A stretch of DNA of 64,000 bases from Clostridiaceae bacterium (GTDB taxonomy: Bacteria > Bacillota > Clostridia > Peptostreptococcales > Natronincolaceae), in contig JAHDLO010000015.1 in assembly GCA_018432235.1 (NCBI GenBank), positions 124,001-188,000 of the forward strand, given 5' to 3'. Shown one piece after another: positions 45,032-53,448 of the stretch; the stretch's first letter is position 1, and the number at the start of each line of letters is the position of its first letter. Both the position numbers and the translations under genes were made by a program. The notes under the pieces were generated by a model. The model did no database searches. It had not been told where the DNA came from and was given only the letters and a program-made list of their open reading frames with translations.

Positions 45032-45094
45032 ATATGCTCCCCTTATGGTAGACAGTTTAAATAATATAACTGACTACTGTAAGGCGGCGCATAT
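45032..45094. repeat. Long imperfect palindrome
   Basis: The arm at 45032-45057, beginning ATATGCTCCCC, is the inverse of 45068-45094, ending GCGGCGCATAT, with about 21 of 26 positions pairing and a 10-base AT loop. Its look (CCCC..., GTAGACAGTT core) is that of an insertion-sequence end or a miniature element, but no transposase is near. There is no T run. Confidence 0.55.
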
Positions 45095-45179
45095 TTTTGT
45101 GGAATTTTATGACAAGCCCCAACATATTAATAGCATAACTAAAAATTTTGAATAGGATGTAGCAAAGGGGGCTTTGCTG

Positions 45180-45482
45180 ATGCTGGATTATATCATAGAA
45201 AATAAGTTCTATATTGTCGTCATTATTGCTGTTCTAACCTCCGGGCTTTATGAGTGGCATAAGACAAAATCGATATTATATGGCCTTATGCTGCAGGCAA
45301 AAAGACTGGCTGCGGAATTAGTATTAAACAGTGGCAAGCAGCAGGAGGAGTGGGTGCTGGAAAGAGCATATATTTATTTGCCCAAATGGTTAAGCTTTAT
45401 GATACCAAGGGAAATAATGAGAAGCTTAATCGCTTATTTATATAGCAGTGCAAAGGCATATCTGGAGGAAATTGTGCAATAA
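45180..45482 (+). CDS. Hypothetical small membrane protein
   Basis: A 100-residue protein with one N-terminal span (FYIVVIIAVLTSGLYEW) and a cytoplasmic part containing an amphipathic helix (SILYGLMLQAKRLAAELVL), then YIYLPKWLSFMIPREIMRSL. Not recognised; there is a vague likeness to phage holin-type proteins, but no phage genes surround it. ATG 45180 has AAAGGGG 9 bases upstream. A weak terminator follows. Confidence 0.6.
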   Translation: MLDYIIENKFYIVVIIAVLTSGLYEWHKTKSILYGLMLQAKRLAAELVLNSGKQQEEWVLERAYIYLPKWLSFMIPREIMRSLIAYLYSSAKAYLEEIVQ

Positions 45483-45503
45483 AGCTGAATATAGATTTAA
45501 AAT

Positions 45504-45533
45504 AAAAGCCGGGTAAAGTCTCGGTTTTTATTT
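45504..45533 (+). terminator. Terminator after the small membrane protein
   Basis: AAAAGCCG pairs with CGGTTTTT (one G-U) around a 10-base loop, followed by T-rich sequence. Confidence 0.55.
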
Positions 45534-45539
45534 TATAAT

Positions 45540-45737
45540 ATCTCAGATGTAAAAGTCGCAACCCTTGAATCAAATGGTCAGCTGAGCTATGGGCTTTATC
45601 GACATTCGCAACTCCTTACTATGGGAGAATTTGAGATGCCAAGCCTTCTTCATATTGACAAAAAAATTCCTGTATATTATATTAAGGAAAGCTGCATAGC
45701 TGAGAATAATCTGATAATTTTTAATGAATGTATATAA
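45540..45737 (+). pseudogene. C-terminal remnant of a DUF421 (YetF-like) membrane protein gene
   Basis: An open frame of 65 codons with no start codon or ribosome site translates to ISDVKVATLESNGQLSYGLY near its beginning and ends at TAA 45735-45737. That segment looks like the soluble C-terminal domain of DUF421 proteins, which have a similar VxLATLExNGxLS strand. The membrane part is missing; the frame upstream runs into a terminator. I read it as the surviving 3' end of a deleted gene. Similarity is judged by eye. Confidence 0.5.
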
Positions 45738-45818
45738 TATGGACACAATTAATGATATAATGTTAACAAATAGTAGTTTTACATAGCTAATATTTCCAAT
45801 GAATGAAGGTGAATCTGA

Positions 45819-46199
45819 ATGAATGATTATGTGTTATCGGTGGCTTTAACCATATTTCTCATTTGTATCATAGGCTATATCATGGTGGTTATTAAGGAAA
45901 AGCTTTACCTGAAAAATAATATCATCGTTTTGGATTTCAAAAACCTAGACCAGGATGAGCTTAAGAACATTGATGTAAAGCATTTTATGCTGGGCTCCAC
46001 TGAATTGATGGCTGGAGATGAAATCAAGGTGGAACTGGATAATTCCCTGAATATTAAGGGGGTGCTGTTGGGGGTAATTAAATCTGAGAATGCCATTGCT
46101 ATTGCCACTAAAGCACAGGGTATAAAGAATTTGAAAATTAGCACAATTAGAAAATTAAAGGTAATAAGCAAATATGGTAAGTTTTTTACAAGGTTTTAA
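45819..46199 (+). CDS. Hypothetical membrane-anchored protein
   Basis: A 126-residue protein with an N-terminal span (YVLSVALTIFLICIIGYIMVV) and a soluble, mostly beta domain (MLGSTELMAGDEIKVELD, IKGVLLGVIKSENAIAIAT). No family recognised. ATG 45819 follows GAAGGTGAA. Followed by a terminator, so it is a single-gene unit. Confidence 0.65.
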   Translation: MNDYVLSVALTIFLICIIGYIMVVIKEKLYLKNNIIVLDFKNLDQDELKNIDVKHFMLGSTELMAGDEIKVELDNSLNIKGVLLGVIKSENAIAIATKAQGIKNLKISTIRKLKVISKYGKFFTRF

Positions 46200-46216
46200 A
46201 AAGCTTATATGATAAG

Positions 46217-46243
46217 GGCCTCTCTGTATAGTGAGGTTTTTTA
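46217..46243 (+). terminator. Terminator after the 126-residue protein
   Basis: CCTCTCT pairs with AGTGAGG (one mismatch) around GTAT, followed by TTTTTT. Confidence 0.75.
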
Positions 46244-46365
46244 ATGTTTTTAAAAGGGATAAAATATATTTAGGTCTAAGGGATTAAAAATATGTTTAAG
46301 TATTTGGAAGGACTTTTGAACCTAATGAAGAATAATATACTGATAAATGATGGCAGGTGGTGACT

Positions 46366-47652
46366 ATGGAGGACAAGGTTAAAAAAAAACGCAAAAGAAA
46401 AAGACCCTTCAATAGAATATTATTCATAGCCGTTGTTTCTATATATTTATTATCTCGCCTATATCCAATGCTGGGAGCTTCGGGGCATAAAATCACGATT
46501 GCTCAGATAGGAAGGCTGGAGATTGTGGTATCGACAACTGGCTATGTTGCAAGGGACGAGGAAATATACAGCAATATAAATGATGGCGATGTTACATATT
46601 TTGTCGCTGATGGAGAAAAGGTTACAAAAGGCCAAAAGCTGGCAGAGGTTCAAATGAAAAATATCGATCCTAAAACCAAAGAGGAACTCGAAATTATAAA
46701 TTCGAGAATTAAGGGAATTGAAGGTAAACAGGATGAAGATACGATTTTCAATGCAGATATTCAGAAGCTGGATAATCAAATAAATGATATCACTGCTAAG
46801 ATGCAGGATGCGTATAAGGAAAATGACTATTCGAAGATTAATGCTTATCAGCAGCAGTTAAATGAATTGCTTGAGAAGAAGAGTATTATAGCAGGGGAAA
46901 AAAGCTTTGCAGGAAAAAATCTTACGCAGCTGCAGGAGCAGAAAAAGGCTATAGAAGAAAGACTGCAGACCTCAATACAGACCATATATAGCGAAAGCCC
47001 CGGCGTAGTGGCCTTTGGTGGAGATGGACTGGAGGACCTCTTAAGCCGAAAGTCTATCGAAAATATTGAGCCTCAGTCTATGGCACTTATAAAAAATGCT
47101 ATGCAAAAGAGCAATACCTCTGAAGAGGAGGGGCTTCAAATACGTATCATAAGAGACCACAGGTGGAGCATAATAATAGAGCTGGATAATCAGCAGCTGG
47201 AGGGTATTCAGGACAATAAGAATTTAACCATAAGAAAGCAGGGGGAGTCTAGAGATTACAAGGCTTTTGTAAGAAAAGTAATTCCAGGTGAAGATATCAA
47301 TATTGTAATCTTAGATTTATCAGAGGCTTTAGAGGGATACCATTCGGCCAGAGCCTTCAATATCGACATCGTAAAGGAGCGATATGAAGGATTGATGCTT
47401 CCTAATGAGTCAATTACAGAGGTAGAGGGGCAAGCTGCAGTATACAGAATAGATGTTAATGGCTTTGCGAGATATCTTCCGGTTAAAATCATCGGTAGTA
47501 ATAGAGAGTATTCAATATTACAGGAGGGCTCTTTTCGGAAGGAGATTATAAAGGATGGTAACCCTGAAACCGTAAGTTTGTACACAATTAATCTTTATGA
47601 TGAAGTACTGCTTAACGGTGACAAAGGCATCGATGGACAAAAAATAAGGTAA
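46366..47652 (+). CDS. HlyD-like membrane-fusion/adaptor protein
   Basis: A 428-residue protein with a very basic N-terminus (KKKRKRKRPFNR), one membrane span (about 16-34), a lipoyl/barrel-sandwich segment (IAQIGRLEIVVSTTGYVARDEE), a long coiled-coil hairpin (about 105-210) and a C-terminal beta-barrel part. This is the HlyD/membrane-fusion layout, but no ABC or other pump gene is linked. In Clostridia it commonly precedes yggS-sepF, so a role at the envelope during division is possible (inference). ATG 46366 follows AGGTGG. Confidence 0.75.
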   Translation: MEDKVKKKRKRKRPFNRILFIAVVSIYLLSRLYPMLGASGHKITIAQIGRLEIVVSTTGYVARDEEIYSNINDGDVTYFVADGEKVTKGQKLAEVQMKNIDPKTKEELEIINSRIKGIEGKQDEDTIFNADIQKLDNQINDITAKMQDAYKENDYSKINAYQQQLNELLEKKSIIAGEKSFAGKNLTQLQEQKKAIEERLQTSIQTIYSESPGVVAFGGDGLEDLLSRKSIENIEPQSMALIKNAMQKSNTSEEEGLQIRIIRDHRWSIIIELDNQQLEGIQDNKNLTIRKQGESRDYKAFVRKVIPGEDINIVILDLSEALEGYHSARAFNIDIVKERYEGLMLPNESITEVEGQAAVYRIDVNGFARYLPVKIIGSNREYSILQEGSFRKEIIKDGNPETVSLYTINLYDEVLLNGDKGIDGQKIR

Positions 47653-47665
47653 GGGAGGATGCAAA

Positions 47666-48349
47666 TTGAATATCGCAGAGAATTTAAATGAAGTTAGTGA
47701 AGCAATAAAGCTTTCAGCAATTAAAAGCAATAGACCTCCTGAAGATATAGTTTTGATTGCTGTTACCAAAAATGTAGAGCCTGAAATCATTCAGGAGGCA
47801 ATAGACCAAGGCGTAACACATATTGGTGAAAACAAGGTTCAAGAAATCACCAGAAAATATGAAATCCTTGGGGATAAAGTGACATGGCATATGATTGGAC
47901 ACCTGCAAAGGAATAAGGTGAAGTATATCATAGATAAGGTGGATTATATCCATTCTGTTGATTCCTATAGTTTAGCTCTGGAAATAGACAAAAGGGCAGG
48001 CGGTATCAACCGAAAAATGAAATGTCTGCTGGAGGTCAATATATCAGGGGAAGAGAGTAAGTATGGGCTAAATCCTCAAGAGGTGGTACCACTGCTGAGA
48101 CAGCTGGAGGAACTGGAGAATATTGAGATCGTTGGTTTAATGACCATGGCCCCCTTTGTAGAAGACCCTGAAGAAACACGACAGTATTTTCGTGGTATGA
48201 AGGAGCTGGCCCTAAGGCTTTCGGAAGAGAGCTTTAAAAATGCAGATATCAAGCTATTATCTATGGGCATGTCAAATGACTATCCCGTAGCGGTTGAAGA
48301 AGGAGCAAGTTTTGTTAGAGTAGGAAGTGCTATTTTCCATAGATATTAA
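47666..48349 (+). CDS. yggS: PLP homeostasis protein YggS/YlmE
   Basis: Pyridoxal-phosphate-binding protein (PLPBP family) that buffers PLP; no enzyme activity known. The 227-residue TIM-barrel fold shows the PLP lysine in LIAVTKNVEPE, HMIGHLQRNKVK, CLLEVNISGEESKYG and the phosphate site SMGMSNDYPVAVEEG. TTG 47666 follows AAGGGAGG. First of the ylmE-sepF-ylmG-ylmH-divIVA series. Confidence 0.93.
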   Translation: MNIAENLNEVSEAIKLSAIKSNRPPEDIVLIAVTKNVEPEIIQEAIDQGVTHIGENKVQEITRKYEILGDKVTWHMIGHLQRNKVKYIIDKVDYIHSVDSYSLALEIDKRAGGINRKMKCLLEVNISGEESKYGLNPQEVVPLLRQLEELENIEIVGLMTMAPFVEDPEETRQYFRGMKELALRLSEESFKNADIKLLSMGMSNDYPVAVEEGASFVRVGSAIFHRY

Positions 48350-48361
48350 GGAGGGGACGTT

Positions 48362-48802
48362 ATGTCAGGTAAAATAATGGATAAAGTGAAATACTTTATT
48401 GGTTTAGATGTATTTGAGGAAGAGGAAGACGAATTGGATGAGGATGTACAGATTGAACAGGAGGAGCTTTATCCAATAAATAATAAGAAAAATAAGGTTG
48501 TGAATATTCATACAAAGACTCAGATGAAGGTTGTAATTTATGAGCCTACCAATTTTGATGAGGCACCAAGTATAGTAGACAATCTTAAAAGCAGAAAGCC
48601 AGTAATAATCAATCTAGAAAATATCGATACTGAACTGGCTAAGAAGTTCTTTGACTTTTTAAATGGTGCAATATATGCATTGGACGGAAATATTCAAAAG
48701 GTTTCCGCAGGAATTTTTATATTGGCACCAAATAATGTGGATATTTCAGGAAATATTAAGGAAGAATTAAAGAATAAAGGTGTATTTCCTTGGCAGAAAT
48801 AA
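48362..48802 (+). CDS. sepF: Cell division protein SepF
   Basis: Membrane-binding FtsZ partner that forms rings and can replace FtsA as anchor. The 146-residue protein has an N-terminal amphipathic helix (MDKVKYFIGLDVFEEE), an acidic linker and the C-terminal SepF domain with EPTNFDEAPSIVDNLKSRKP and the GAIYALDGNIQKVS strand. With no ftsA in the division cluster, SepF may be an important tether here. Confidence 0.93.
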   Translation: MSGKIMDKVKYFIGLDVFEEEEDELDEDVQIEQEELYPINNKKNKVVNIHTKTQMKVVIYEPTNFDEAPSIVDNLKSRKPVIINLENIDTELAKKFFDFLNGAIYALDGNIQKVSAGIFILAPNNVDISGNIKEELKNKGVFPWQK

Positions 48803-48814
48803 TTTTGGAGTGTG

Positions 48815-49105
48815 ATGAGCTTGTTTACAGCCTATAATATAGTAACTGCGTTAGAATATTTGTTTAGATTCTGGTATTTTATGATTTTGGTACGTATCGT
48901 CATGTCATGGATAAATATTAGCCCCTATAGCAAATTCGGACAATTTGTTTACAGCGTAACGGAGCCGATACTGGCCCCTATAAGGGATTTGATTTATAAT
49001 GTCCTAGGGTATAAAGGCTTTTTAGATTTTTCACCTATGGCCGCCATAATACTGCTGCAAATTGTCTTTTCAATGGTGGTCAGGCTTGTATATATGCTAT
49101 TGTAA
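48815..49105 (+). CDS. ylmG: YggT family membrane protein (YlmG)
   Basis: A 96-residue protein with two spans of the YggT family: RFWYFMILVRIVMSWINISP and VTEPILAPIRDLI are the two signature parts. Role uncertain; related proteins act in osmotic tolerance or thylakoid/division organisation. Start codon uncertain (GTG 48812, ATG 48815 or TTG 48821). Confidence 0.88.
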   Translation: MSLFTAYNIVTALEYLFRFWYFMILVRIVMSWINISPYSKFGQFVYSVTEPILAPIRDLIYNVLGYKGFLDFSPMAAIILLQIVFSMVVRLVYMLL

Positions 49106-49117
49106 GAGGGAAATAAA

Positions 49118-49927
49118 GTGATTAATCGAGAGGCTTTGCTTCAGCATATAAAAGAGGATTTGCAGCTTAGGCAGGATATGACAAAGATATTGGACAGGGC
49201 TGAGGCGGTTTTGAAGAAGCATGAGGTGAGGACTACTGATTTTCTTACGCCGGCTCAGGTAAGGTATGCAAAGGATATATTAGCTGGTATAAATGATATT
49301 CGCTTTACTGTAACGGGGGGCTATCCCGAAGCAGAACGGTCATTGATTTACATTTATCCCGATTATATGGAAATATCCTTTATAGATCCAATGATTACTG
49401 CTCTGGAAATAGTGGGTAATGGTCAGTTTCAACATATCACCCATAGAGATTATATGGGTGCCATATTAGGATTAGGTTTAAAGCGGGAGAAAATTGGAGA
49501 CATTATTCTGCAAAAATCCGACAGTAGTAAATTTCAAGCCTGTCAGGTGGTAGTACATACAGATATTAAGGACTACATCCTATATAATCTTGAAAAAATC
49601 GGAAGCATGAGGGTGACTGTTAAGGAAATTGCCCTGGAAGATTTAAAAGGGCTTCAGACCGATTACAAGGAGATCACAGGAAACGTAGCCTCCTTGAGGC
49701 TGGATGCTGTAATTGCCATGGCATGTCGAATTTCAAGGGGCGATGCCCAGTCCCTTATAGAAAGGGAATATGTTAGCCTTAATTGGGAAATAATCAATAG
49801 AGGCTCCTACGAGGTTCAGGAAAAGGATGTAATCTCTGTTAGGGGTAAGGGAAGAGTTTATATTGATAGTATTAAGGGTTTAACTAAATCAGGAAGAATA
49901 ACCCTACAGATTAAAATACCATTATAA
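49118..49927 (+). CDS. ylmH: YlmH family S4-domain RNA-binding protein
   Basis: A 269-residue protein with a middle RNA-binding region and a C-terminal S4 domain (LRLDAVIAMACRISRGDAQSLIEREYVSLN would be its core; key parts RISRGDAQSLI and GRGRVYID-like GKGRVYIDSI). B. subtilis YlmH (RqcP2-like) acts with RqcH in rescue of stalled 50S subunits; rqcH is present at 55.8 kb. GTG 49118. Confidence 0.9.
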   Translation: MINREALLQHIKEDLQLRQDMTKILDRAEAVLKKHEVRTTDFLTPAQVRYAKDILAGINDIRFTVTGGYPEAERSLIYIYPDYMEISFIDPMITALEIVGNGQFQHITHRDYMGAILGLGLKREKIGDIILQKSDSSKFQACQVVVHTDIKDYILYNLEKIGSMRVTVKEIALEDLKGLQTDYKEITGNVASLRLDAVIAMACRISRGDAQSLIEREYVSLNWEIINRGSYEVQEKDVISVRGKGRVYIDSIKGLTKSGRITLQIKIPL

Positions 49928-49940
49928 TGGAGGTGCTGAT

Positions 49941-50402
49941 ATGATAACGCCTTTGGAGATTGATAATAAAGAATTTAAAAGGGGTATAAGGGGCTATAAG
50001 GAGGATGAGGTTGACGAGTTCCTGGACCTGGTCAAGGTGGATTATGAAAAGCTCTATAAAGAAAATGCAGAGCTGAGAGAAATGGTAGAAAGAACTAACC
50101 AGCAGATTGAAAGATATAAAACCATAGAGGATACCTTAAAAAATACCCTGATAGTCGCTCAAAATGCAGCTGATGATCTTCGTGCAAATGCCAATAAAAA
50201 ATCAGAATTGATTATTCAAGAGGCTGAGGCAAGGGCAAGCGAGATTGTCCTTAAGGCGCATCAGGATGTTAGTAAAATCAAAGAAGAATATGATGGTGTA
50301 AAGAAGCAAATCCAGATTTTTAGGACAAGATTTAAAACCCTGCTGCAATCTCAGCTGGATGTCGTATTAAATTCCTGCGATGAACTCAATGAAGAAGAAT
50401 AA
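49941..50402 (+). CDS. divIVA: DivIVA septum-placement protein
   Basis: Coiled-coil protein that marks negatively curved membrane at poles and septa. The N-terminal lipid-binding domain ITPLEIDNKEFKRGIRGYK and DEVDEFLDLV is followed by coiled coil over most of 153 residues. ATG 49941 follows GGAGGTG. Last gene of the sepF operon. Confidence 0.95.
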   Translation: MITPLEIDNKEFKRGIRGYKEDEVDEFLDLVKVDYEKLYKENAELREMVERTNQQIERYKTIEDTLKNTLIVAQNAADDLRANANKKSELIIQEAEARASEIVLKAHQDVSKIKEEYDGVKKQIQIFRTRFKTLLQSQLDVVLNSCDELNEEE

Positions 50403-50423
50403 TTGAACCTGTCTCGTTGGTAG

Positions 50424-50457
50424 AAGCTAAAATACTGACGGGACATTTTAGCTTTTA
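50424..50457 (+). terminator. Terminator after divIVA
   Basis: AAGCTAAAAT pairs with ATTTTAGCTT around an 11-base loop, ending TTTT. Confidence 0.8.
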
Positions 50458-50740
50458 TGTTGTAATTTAAGAAGAGAAGTATTATTATAATATAGTCTAG
50501 GTACAGGGCTGTCATAAATTGGAGCAGGACCTCATATGAGGATATTTAAAATTGATGATAGCATAGTTTAATGAGGGAATTACATAATAAAGTTGAGGTT
50601 AATTTATCGCAATTAAAAGGTTATTAGCCGTAGTCAATTGGTGATAAGCTTTAAATCTGTAGGAACAAAAGATATATGAACTTATAGGATAATATATAAT
50701 TTCCTGAGATTTTTGGAATTCTAATTAAGGAGGGAATTAA
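50458..50740 (+). other. Intergenic region before mtnN
   Basis: About 280 bases with no gene. A perfect 12-base palindrome CCTCATATGAGG is at 50530-50541. TATAAT-like boxes occur at 50486 and 50695 but neither has a -35 box at proper distance. Nothing else seen. Confidence 0.6.
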
Positions 50741-51442
50741 ATGAAAAGAATAGGTATTATAGGTGCAATGGATGAGGAAATAGAAATGCTTAAGCAGGAA
50801 ATGCAGATGGCAGAGGTTAAAAAGACTGCTAACATGGAGTTTTATGTAGGAAGGCTCTTTAATCAAGAGGTTGTGCTGGTAAGATGCGGAATTGGCAAGG
50901 TAAATGCAGCCATATGCACACAGGTACTAATCGGACAATTCGATGTGGGGCATATTATAAATACTGGTGTTGCAGGCGCAATACATAATGATTTAGAGGT
51001 TATGGATGTGGTAATATCTACTGACGTTCTTCAGCATGACTTTGACGTAACTGGCTTTGGCTATAAAATTGGTGAAATACCAAGGATGGAACGTTGGATA
51101 TTTGAAGCAGACAATGGGCTTGCTGATCTGGCTTATAGAGCAGCCGATGCGGTGTTGAAATCCAATAAGGCTATAAAGGGTAGAATTGTCTCCGGTGATG
51201 TTTTTGTAAGCAGTGGAGAGCTTAAGGAAAAGCTCTGGCATGTATTTCAGGGCTGTTGTACCGAGATGGAGGGTGCCGCCATCGGTCATACCTGCTATGT
51301 CAACAATATACCATTTGTCGTAATCAGGTCCATGTCAGATAAAGCAGACGGCTCTGCCCATGACAATTTTAATGAATTTGTAGAAAAGGCTGCCAGGATA
51401 TCAAAGGACATTGTTAAGAAGATGCTGGCAGAAATGAACTAA
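50741..51442 (+). CDS. mtnN: 5'-methylthioadenosine/S-adenosylhomocysteine nucleosidase
   Basis: Cleaves adenine from MTA and SAH, in methionine salvage and detoxification of SAM products. The 233-residue protein has the N-terminal GIIGAMDEEIEML, the NTGVAGAIHNDL segment, the EMEGAAIGHTCY substrate site and the late RSMSDKADGSA with the catalytic Asp. ATG 50741 follows AAGGAGGG. Confidence 0.96.
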   Translation: MKRIGIIGAMDEEIEMLKQEMQMAEVKKTANMEFYVGRLFNQEVVLVRCGIGKVNAAICTQVLIGQFDVGHIINTGVAGAIHNDLEVMDVVISTDVLQHDFDVTGFGYKIGEIPRMERWIFEADNGLADLAYRAADAVLKSNKAIKGRIVSGDVFVSSGELKEKLWHVFQGCCTEMEGAAIGHTCYVNNIPFVVIRSMSDKADGSAHDNFNEFVEKAARISKDIVKKMLAEMN

Positions 51443-51462
51443 TAAGATAAGGAACATAAAAA

Positions 51463-52272
51463 ATGGAGCTAAAATTGATAAGTAAAAAAGAGGATTACAG
51501 CAGTAGAATCATAAAAATAAAGAATGTTATAATTGGTGACGGAAGCCTTGTGGTAATAGCCGGGCCATGCGCTGTTGAAACCAGGGATCAGATTTTTAAA
51601 ACAGCCGAATTTGTCAAGTCTCAGGGGGCTAGCATTCTAAGGGGCGGTGCCTTTAAGCCTCGTACCTCGCCCTATTCCTTTCAGGGCTTAGGTGAAGAGG
51701 GACTAAAGCTGCTGAAGGAAGCAGGGGAGGCATATCAGCTGCCGGTTATATCTGAGGTGATGGATACAAGGGAGGTTTCTTTGCTGGCGGAATATGCGGA
51801 TATCCTTCAAATAGGTGCAAGAAATATGCAAAACTATAGCCTGCTGAAGGAAGTGGGTAAAATAAAAAAGCCTGTAATGCTAAAGCGAGGCATGGCGGCT
51901 ACTCTAGAGGATTGGCTTTTAGCAGCTGAGTATATCGCATCGGAGGGCAACGAGGATATTATCCTCTGCGAAAGAGGTATCAGAACCTTTGAAGGCTACA
52001 CAAGGAATACTCTGGACCTTTCGGCCGTACCACTAGCTAAGGATATCTCTGTTTTGCCGGTAATTGTTGACCCAAGCCATGGTACAGGTCTGAGACAGCT
52101 GATAAAGCCAATGTCAAGAGCTGCTATTGCTGCAGGTGCCGATGGGCTGATGATAGAGGTTCACCCGATGCCTGAAGGGGCTTTGTCGGATGGACATCAA
52201 TCACTGAATTTTAGAGAATTTGAAGATTTAATGGAGCAGCTAACACCAATACACCAATGCTTGAGAAAATAA
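51463..52272 (+). CDS. aroF: 3-deoxy-7-phosphoheptulonate synthase (DAHP synthase)
   Basis: First enzyme of the shikimate pathway, joining PEP and erythrose-4-phosphate. The 269-residue protein belongs to the short AroA-beta (KDSA-like) type: [40 protein letters not shown] and the metal-site DPSHGTG are visible. There is no fused ACT or chorismate mutase domain, unlike some Bacillus enzymes; a short N-terminal stretch of about 15 residues precedes the barrel. Other shikimate genes are not nearby. Confidence 0.94.
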   Translation: MELKLISKKEDYSSRIIKIKNVIIGDGSLVVIAGPCAVETRDQIFKTAEFVKSQGASILRGGAFKPRTSPYSFQGLGEEGLKLLKEAGEAYQLPVISEVMDTREVSLLAEYADILQIGARNMQNYSLLKEVGKIKKPVMLKRGMAATLEDWLLAAEYIASEGNEDIILCERGIRTFEGYTRNTLDLSAVPLAKDISVLPVIVDPSHGTGLRQLIKPMSRAAIAAGADGLMIEVHPMPEGALSDGHQSLNFREFEDLMEQLTPIHQCLRK

Positions 52273-52273
52273 C

Positions 52274-52310
52274 AAATGGATTTGACCTATGGGTTAAATC
52301 CATTTTTTTT
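52274..52310 (+). terminator. Terminator after DAHP synthase
   Basis: AAATGGATTT pairs with AAATCCATTT around a 12-base loop, followed by TTTTT. Confidence 0.9.
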
Positions 52311-52364
52311 AGATATAAAATATATAAAAGGGGTAAAATAAAAATAGATTTAGGGGGGATTTTG

Positions 52365-52667
52365 ATGGATGGAAAGGATAACTTGAATTTAAAGGGCGAA
52401 AAGGATGGCAGGGCAAAGAAGGCTCTCGAGGATTTATCAATAAAGATGGATAATATGAGGGTTGCTGAATACTTGGCTTTAGTTACAAATCCGGGAAAGC
52501 TCATCTGGATGAACTTTCTTTTAGGTCTGGCAAGAGGCCTAGGGATGGGTATCGGCTTTACGGTATTGGTGGCTATTATCCTTTATATCATGCGGAGCTG
52601 GGTAAATCTGCCGGTAATAGGAAAATGGATTGCTGAGCTGGTACGAATAATAGAAAACTATAGATAG
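52365..52667 (+). CDS. DUF5665 membrane protein
   Basis: A 100-residue protein with a charged N-terminus, then a segment LVTNPGKLIWMNFLLGLARGLGMG and one span (IGFTVLVAIILYIM), matching the small DUF5665 family of Firmicutes. ATG 52365 follows AGGGGGG; the longer frame runs through a terminator. Function unknown. The yteA-like gene follows 12 bases later. Confidence 0.8.
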   Translation: MDGKDNLNLKGEKDGRAKKALEDLSIKMDNMRVAEYLALVTNPGKLIWMNFLLGLARGLGMGIGFTVLVAIILYIMRSWVNLPVIGKWIAELVRIIENYR

Positions 52668-52679
52668 GAGGTCTTCCTT

Positions 52680-53348
52680 TTGGATGCTAAGAAGCTGGCG
52701 CATTTTAGGAGAAGATTGGTGGAGGAGAAGGACGCAGTTTTAGACACCCTTGAGCGAATGGAGGATCACAATGGATCAGGTGCTTCGATGATGGAGGACA
52801 CAGGAGAGCTTTCGGCCTATGACAATCATCCTGCAGATTTGGGGACAGAAATGTTTATGAACGAGATGCAGGGAAATCTGCAAAATCACGAAAGGTATAG
52901 AATCGCTGAGATAGAAAGAGCCCTCCATAAGGTAGAGGATGGCAGCTATGGGAAATGCGAGCTATGTGGTGCTGAAATCCCAGAGGAGAGATTAGAAATA
53001 TTGCCGGATGCCAATATATGTATGGCATGCGCAAAGGACAAGCTGCCGGTGGAGGATATGAATTCTGACAGAGGCAGGCCGGTGGAGGAGGAGCTTTTGA
53101 CGCCGCCCTTCAGCAGGAGCAATAAGGATGCTGATGACTACACCGGATTTGACGGTGAGGATTCATGGCAGGAGGTGGCGAGGTTCAATTATAATAAGAA
53201 GGATCCCTCCTTTAATGGTGGAGATGATTTCATGATTTTTGACGAAACACCTCACGGATTGGTGCAATCGGTGGAGGATATAAGCAACGAGGAATATATA
53301 GAACAGCTGCCGGATGGTCATGATAGCAAAAGAAAAAAGAATAAATAG
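52680..53348 (+). CDS. yteA: TraR/DksA-family zinc-finger protein, YteA type
   Basis: A 222-residue DksA-like protein: N-terminal helical hairpin (AHFRRRLVEEKDAVLDTLERM), then the C4 zinc finger CELCGAEIPEERLEIL with the second Cys pair in ANICMACA, and a long acidic C-terminal extension. The YteA branch is found in spore formers and is linked to sporulation. TTG 52680 follows TAGGAGG. Confidence 0.85.
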   Translation: MDAKKLAHFRRRLVEEKDAVLDTLERMEDHNGSGASMMEDTGELSAYDNHPADLGTEMFMNEMQGNLQNHERYRIAEIERALHKVEDGSYGKCELCGAEIPEERLEILPDANICMACAKDKLPVEDMNSDRGRPVEEELLTPPFSRSNKDADDYTGFDGEDSWQEVARFNYNKKDPSFNGGDDFMIFDETPHGLVQSVEDISNEEYIEQLPDGHDSKRKKNK

Positions 53349-53370
53349 AATAAATTGTGAAAAAATACTG

Positions 53371-53399
53371 AGAAAAGGTACAATTTGTATCTTTTTTCT
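53371..53399 (+). terminator. Possible terminator after yteA
   Basis: AGAAAAGGTAC pairs loosely with GTATCTTTTTTCT around AATTT; A/T and G-U rich, so modest stability. Confidence 0.45.
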
Positions 53400-53407
53400 G
53401 TTTAAAA

Positions 53408-53416
53408 TGGTATAAT
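53408..53416 (+). promoter_or_regulatory. Extended -10 promoter of lspA
   Basis: TGGTATAAT is a full extended -10 box, 33 bases before the lspA start; no close -35 box at 17 bases. Confidence 0.6.
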
Positions 53417-53448
53417 ATTACGGATTAAAAGATAAAGGGGAGTAATTA

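Larger units (their letters stand above)
45483..45818 (+). other. 336-base interval with terminator and gene remnant
   Basis: Contains the terminator at 45504-45529 and the DUF421-like coding remnant at 45540-45737. The last 80 bases before 45819 are AT-rich with the GAAGGTGAA ribosome site of the next gene. Confidence 0.6.

Noticed and set aside
45740..45761. TGGACA and TATAAT before the 126-residue gene
   Set aside because: Spacing is only 10 bases, so not a usable promoter pair.
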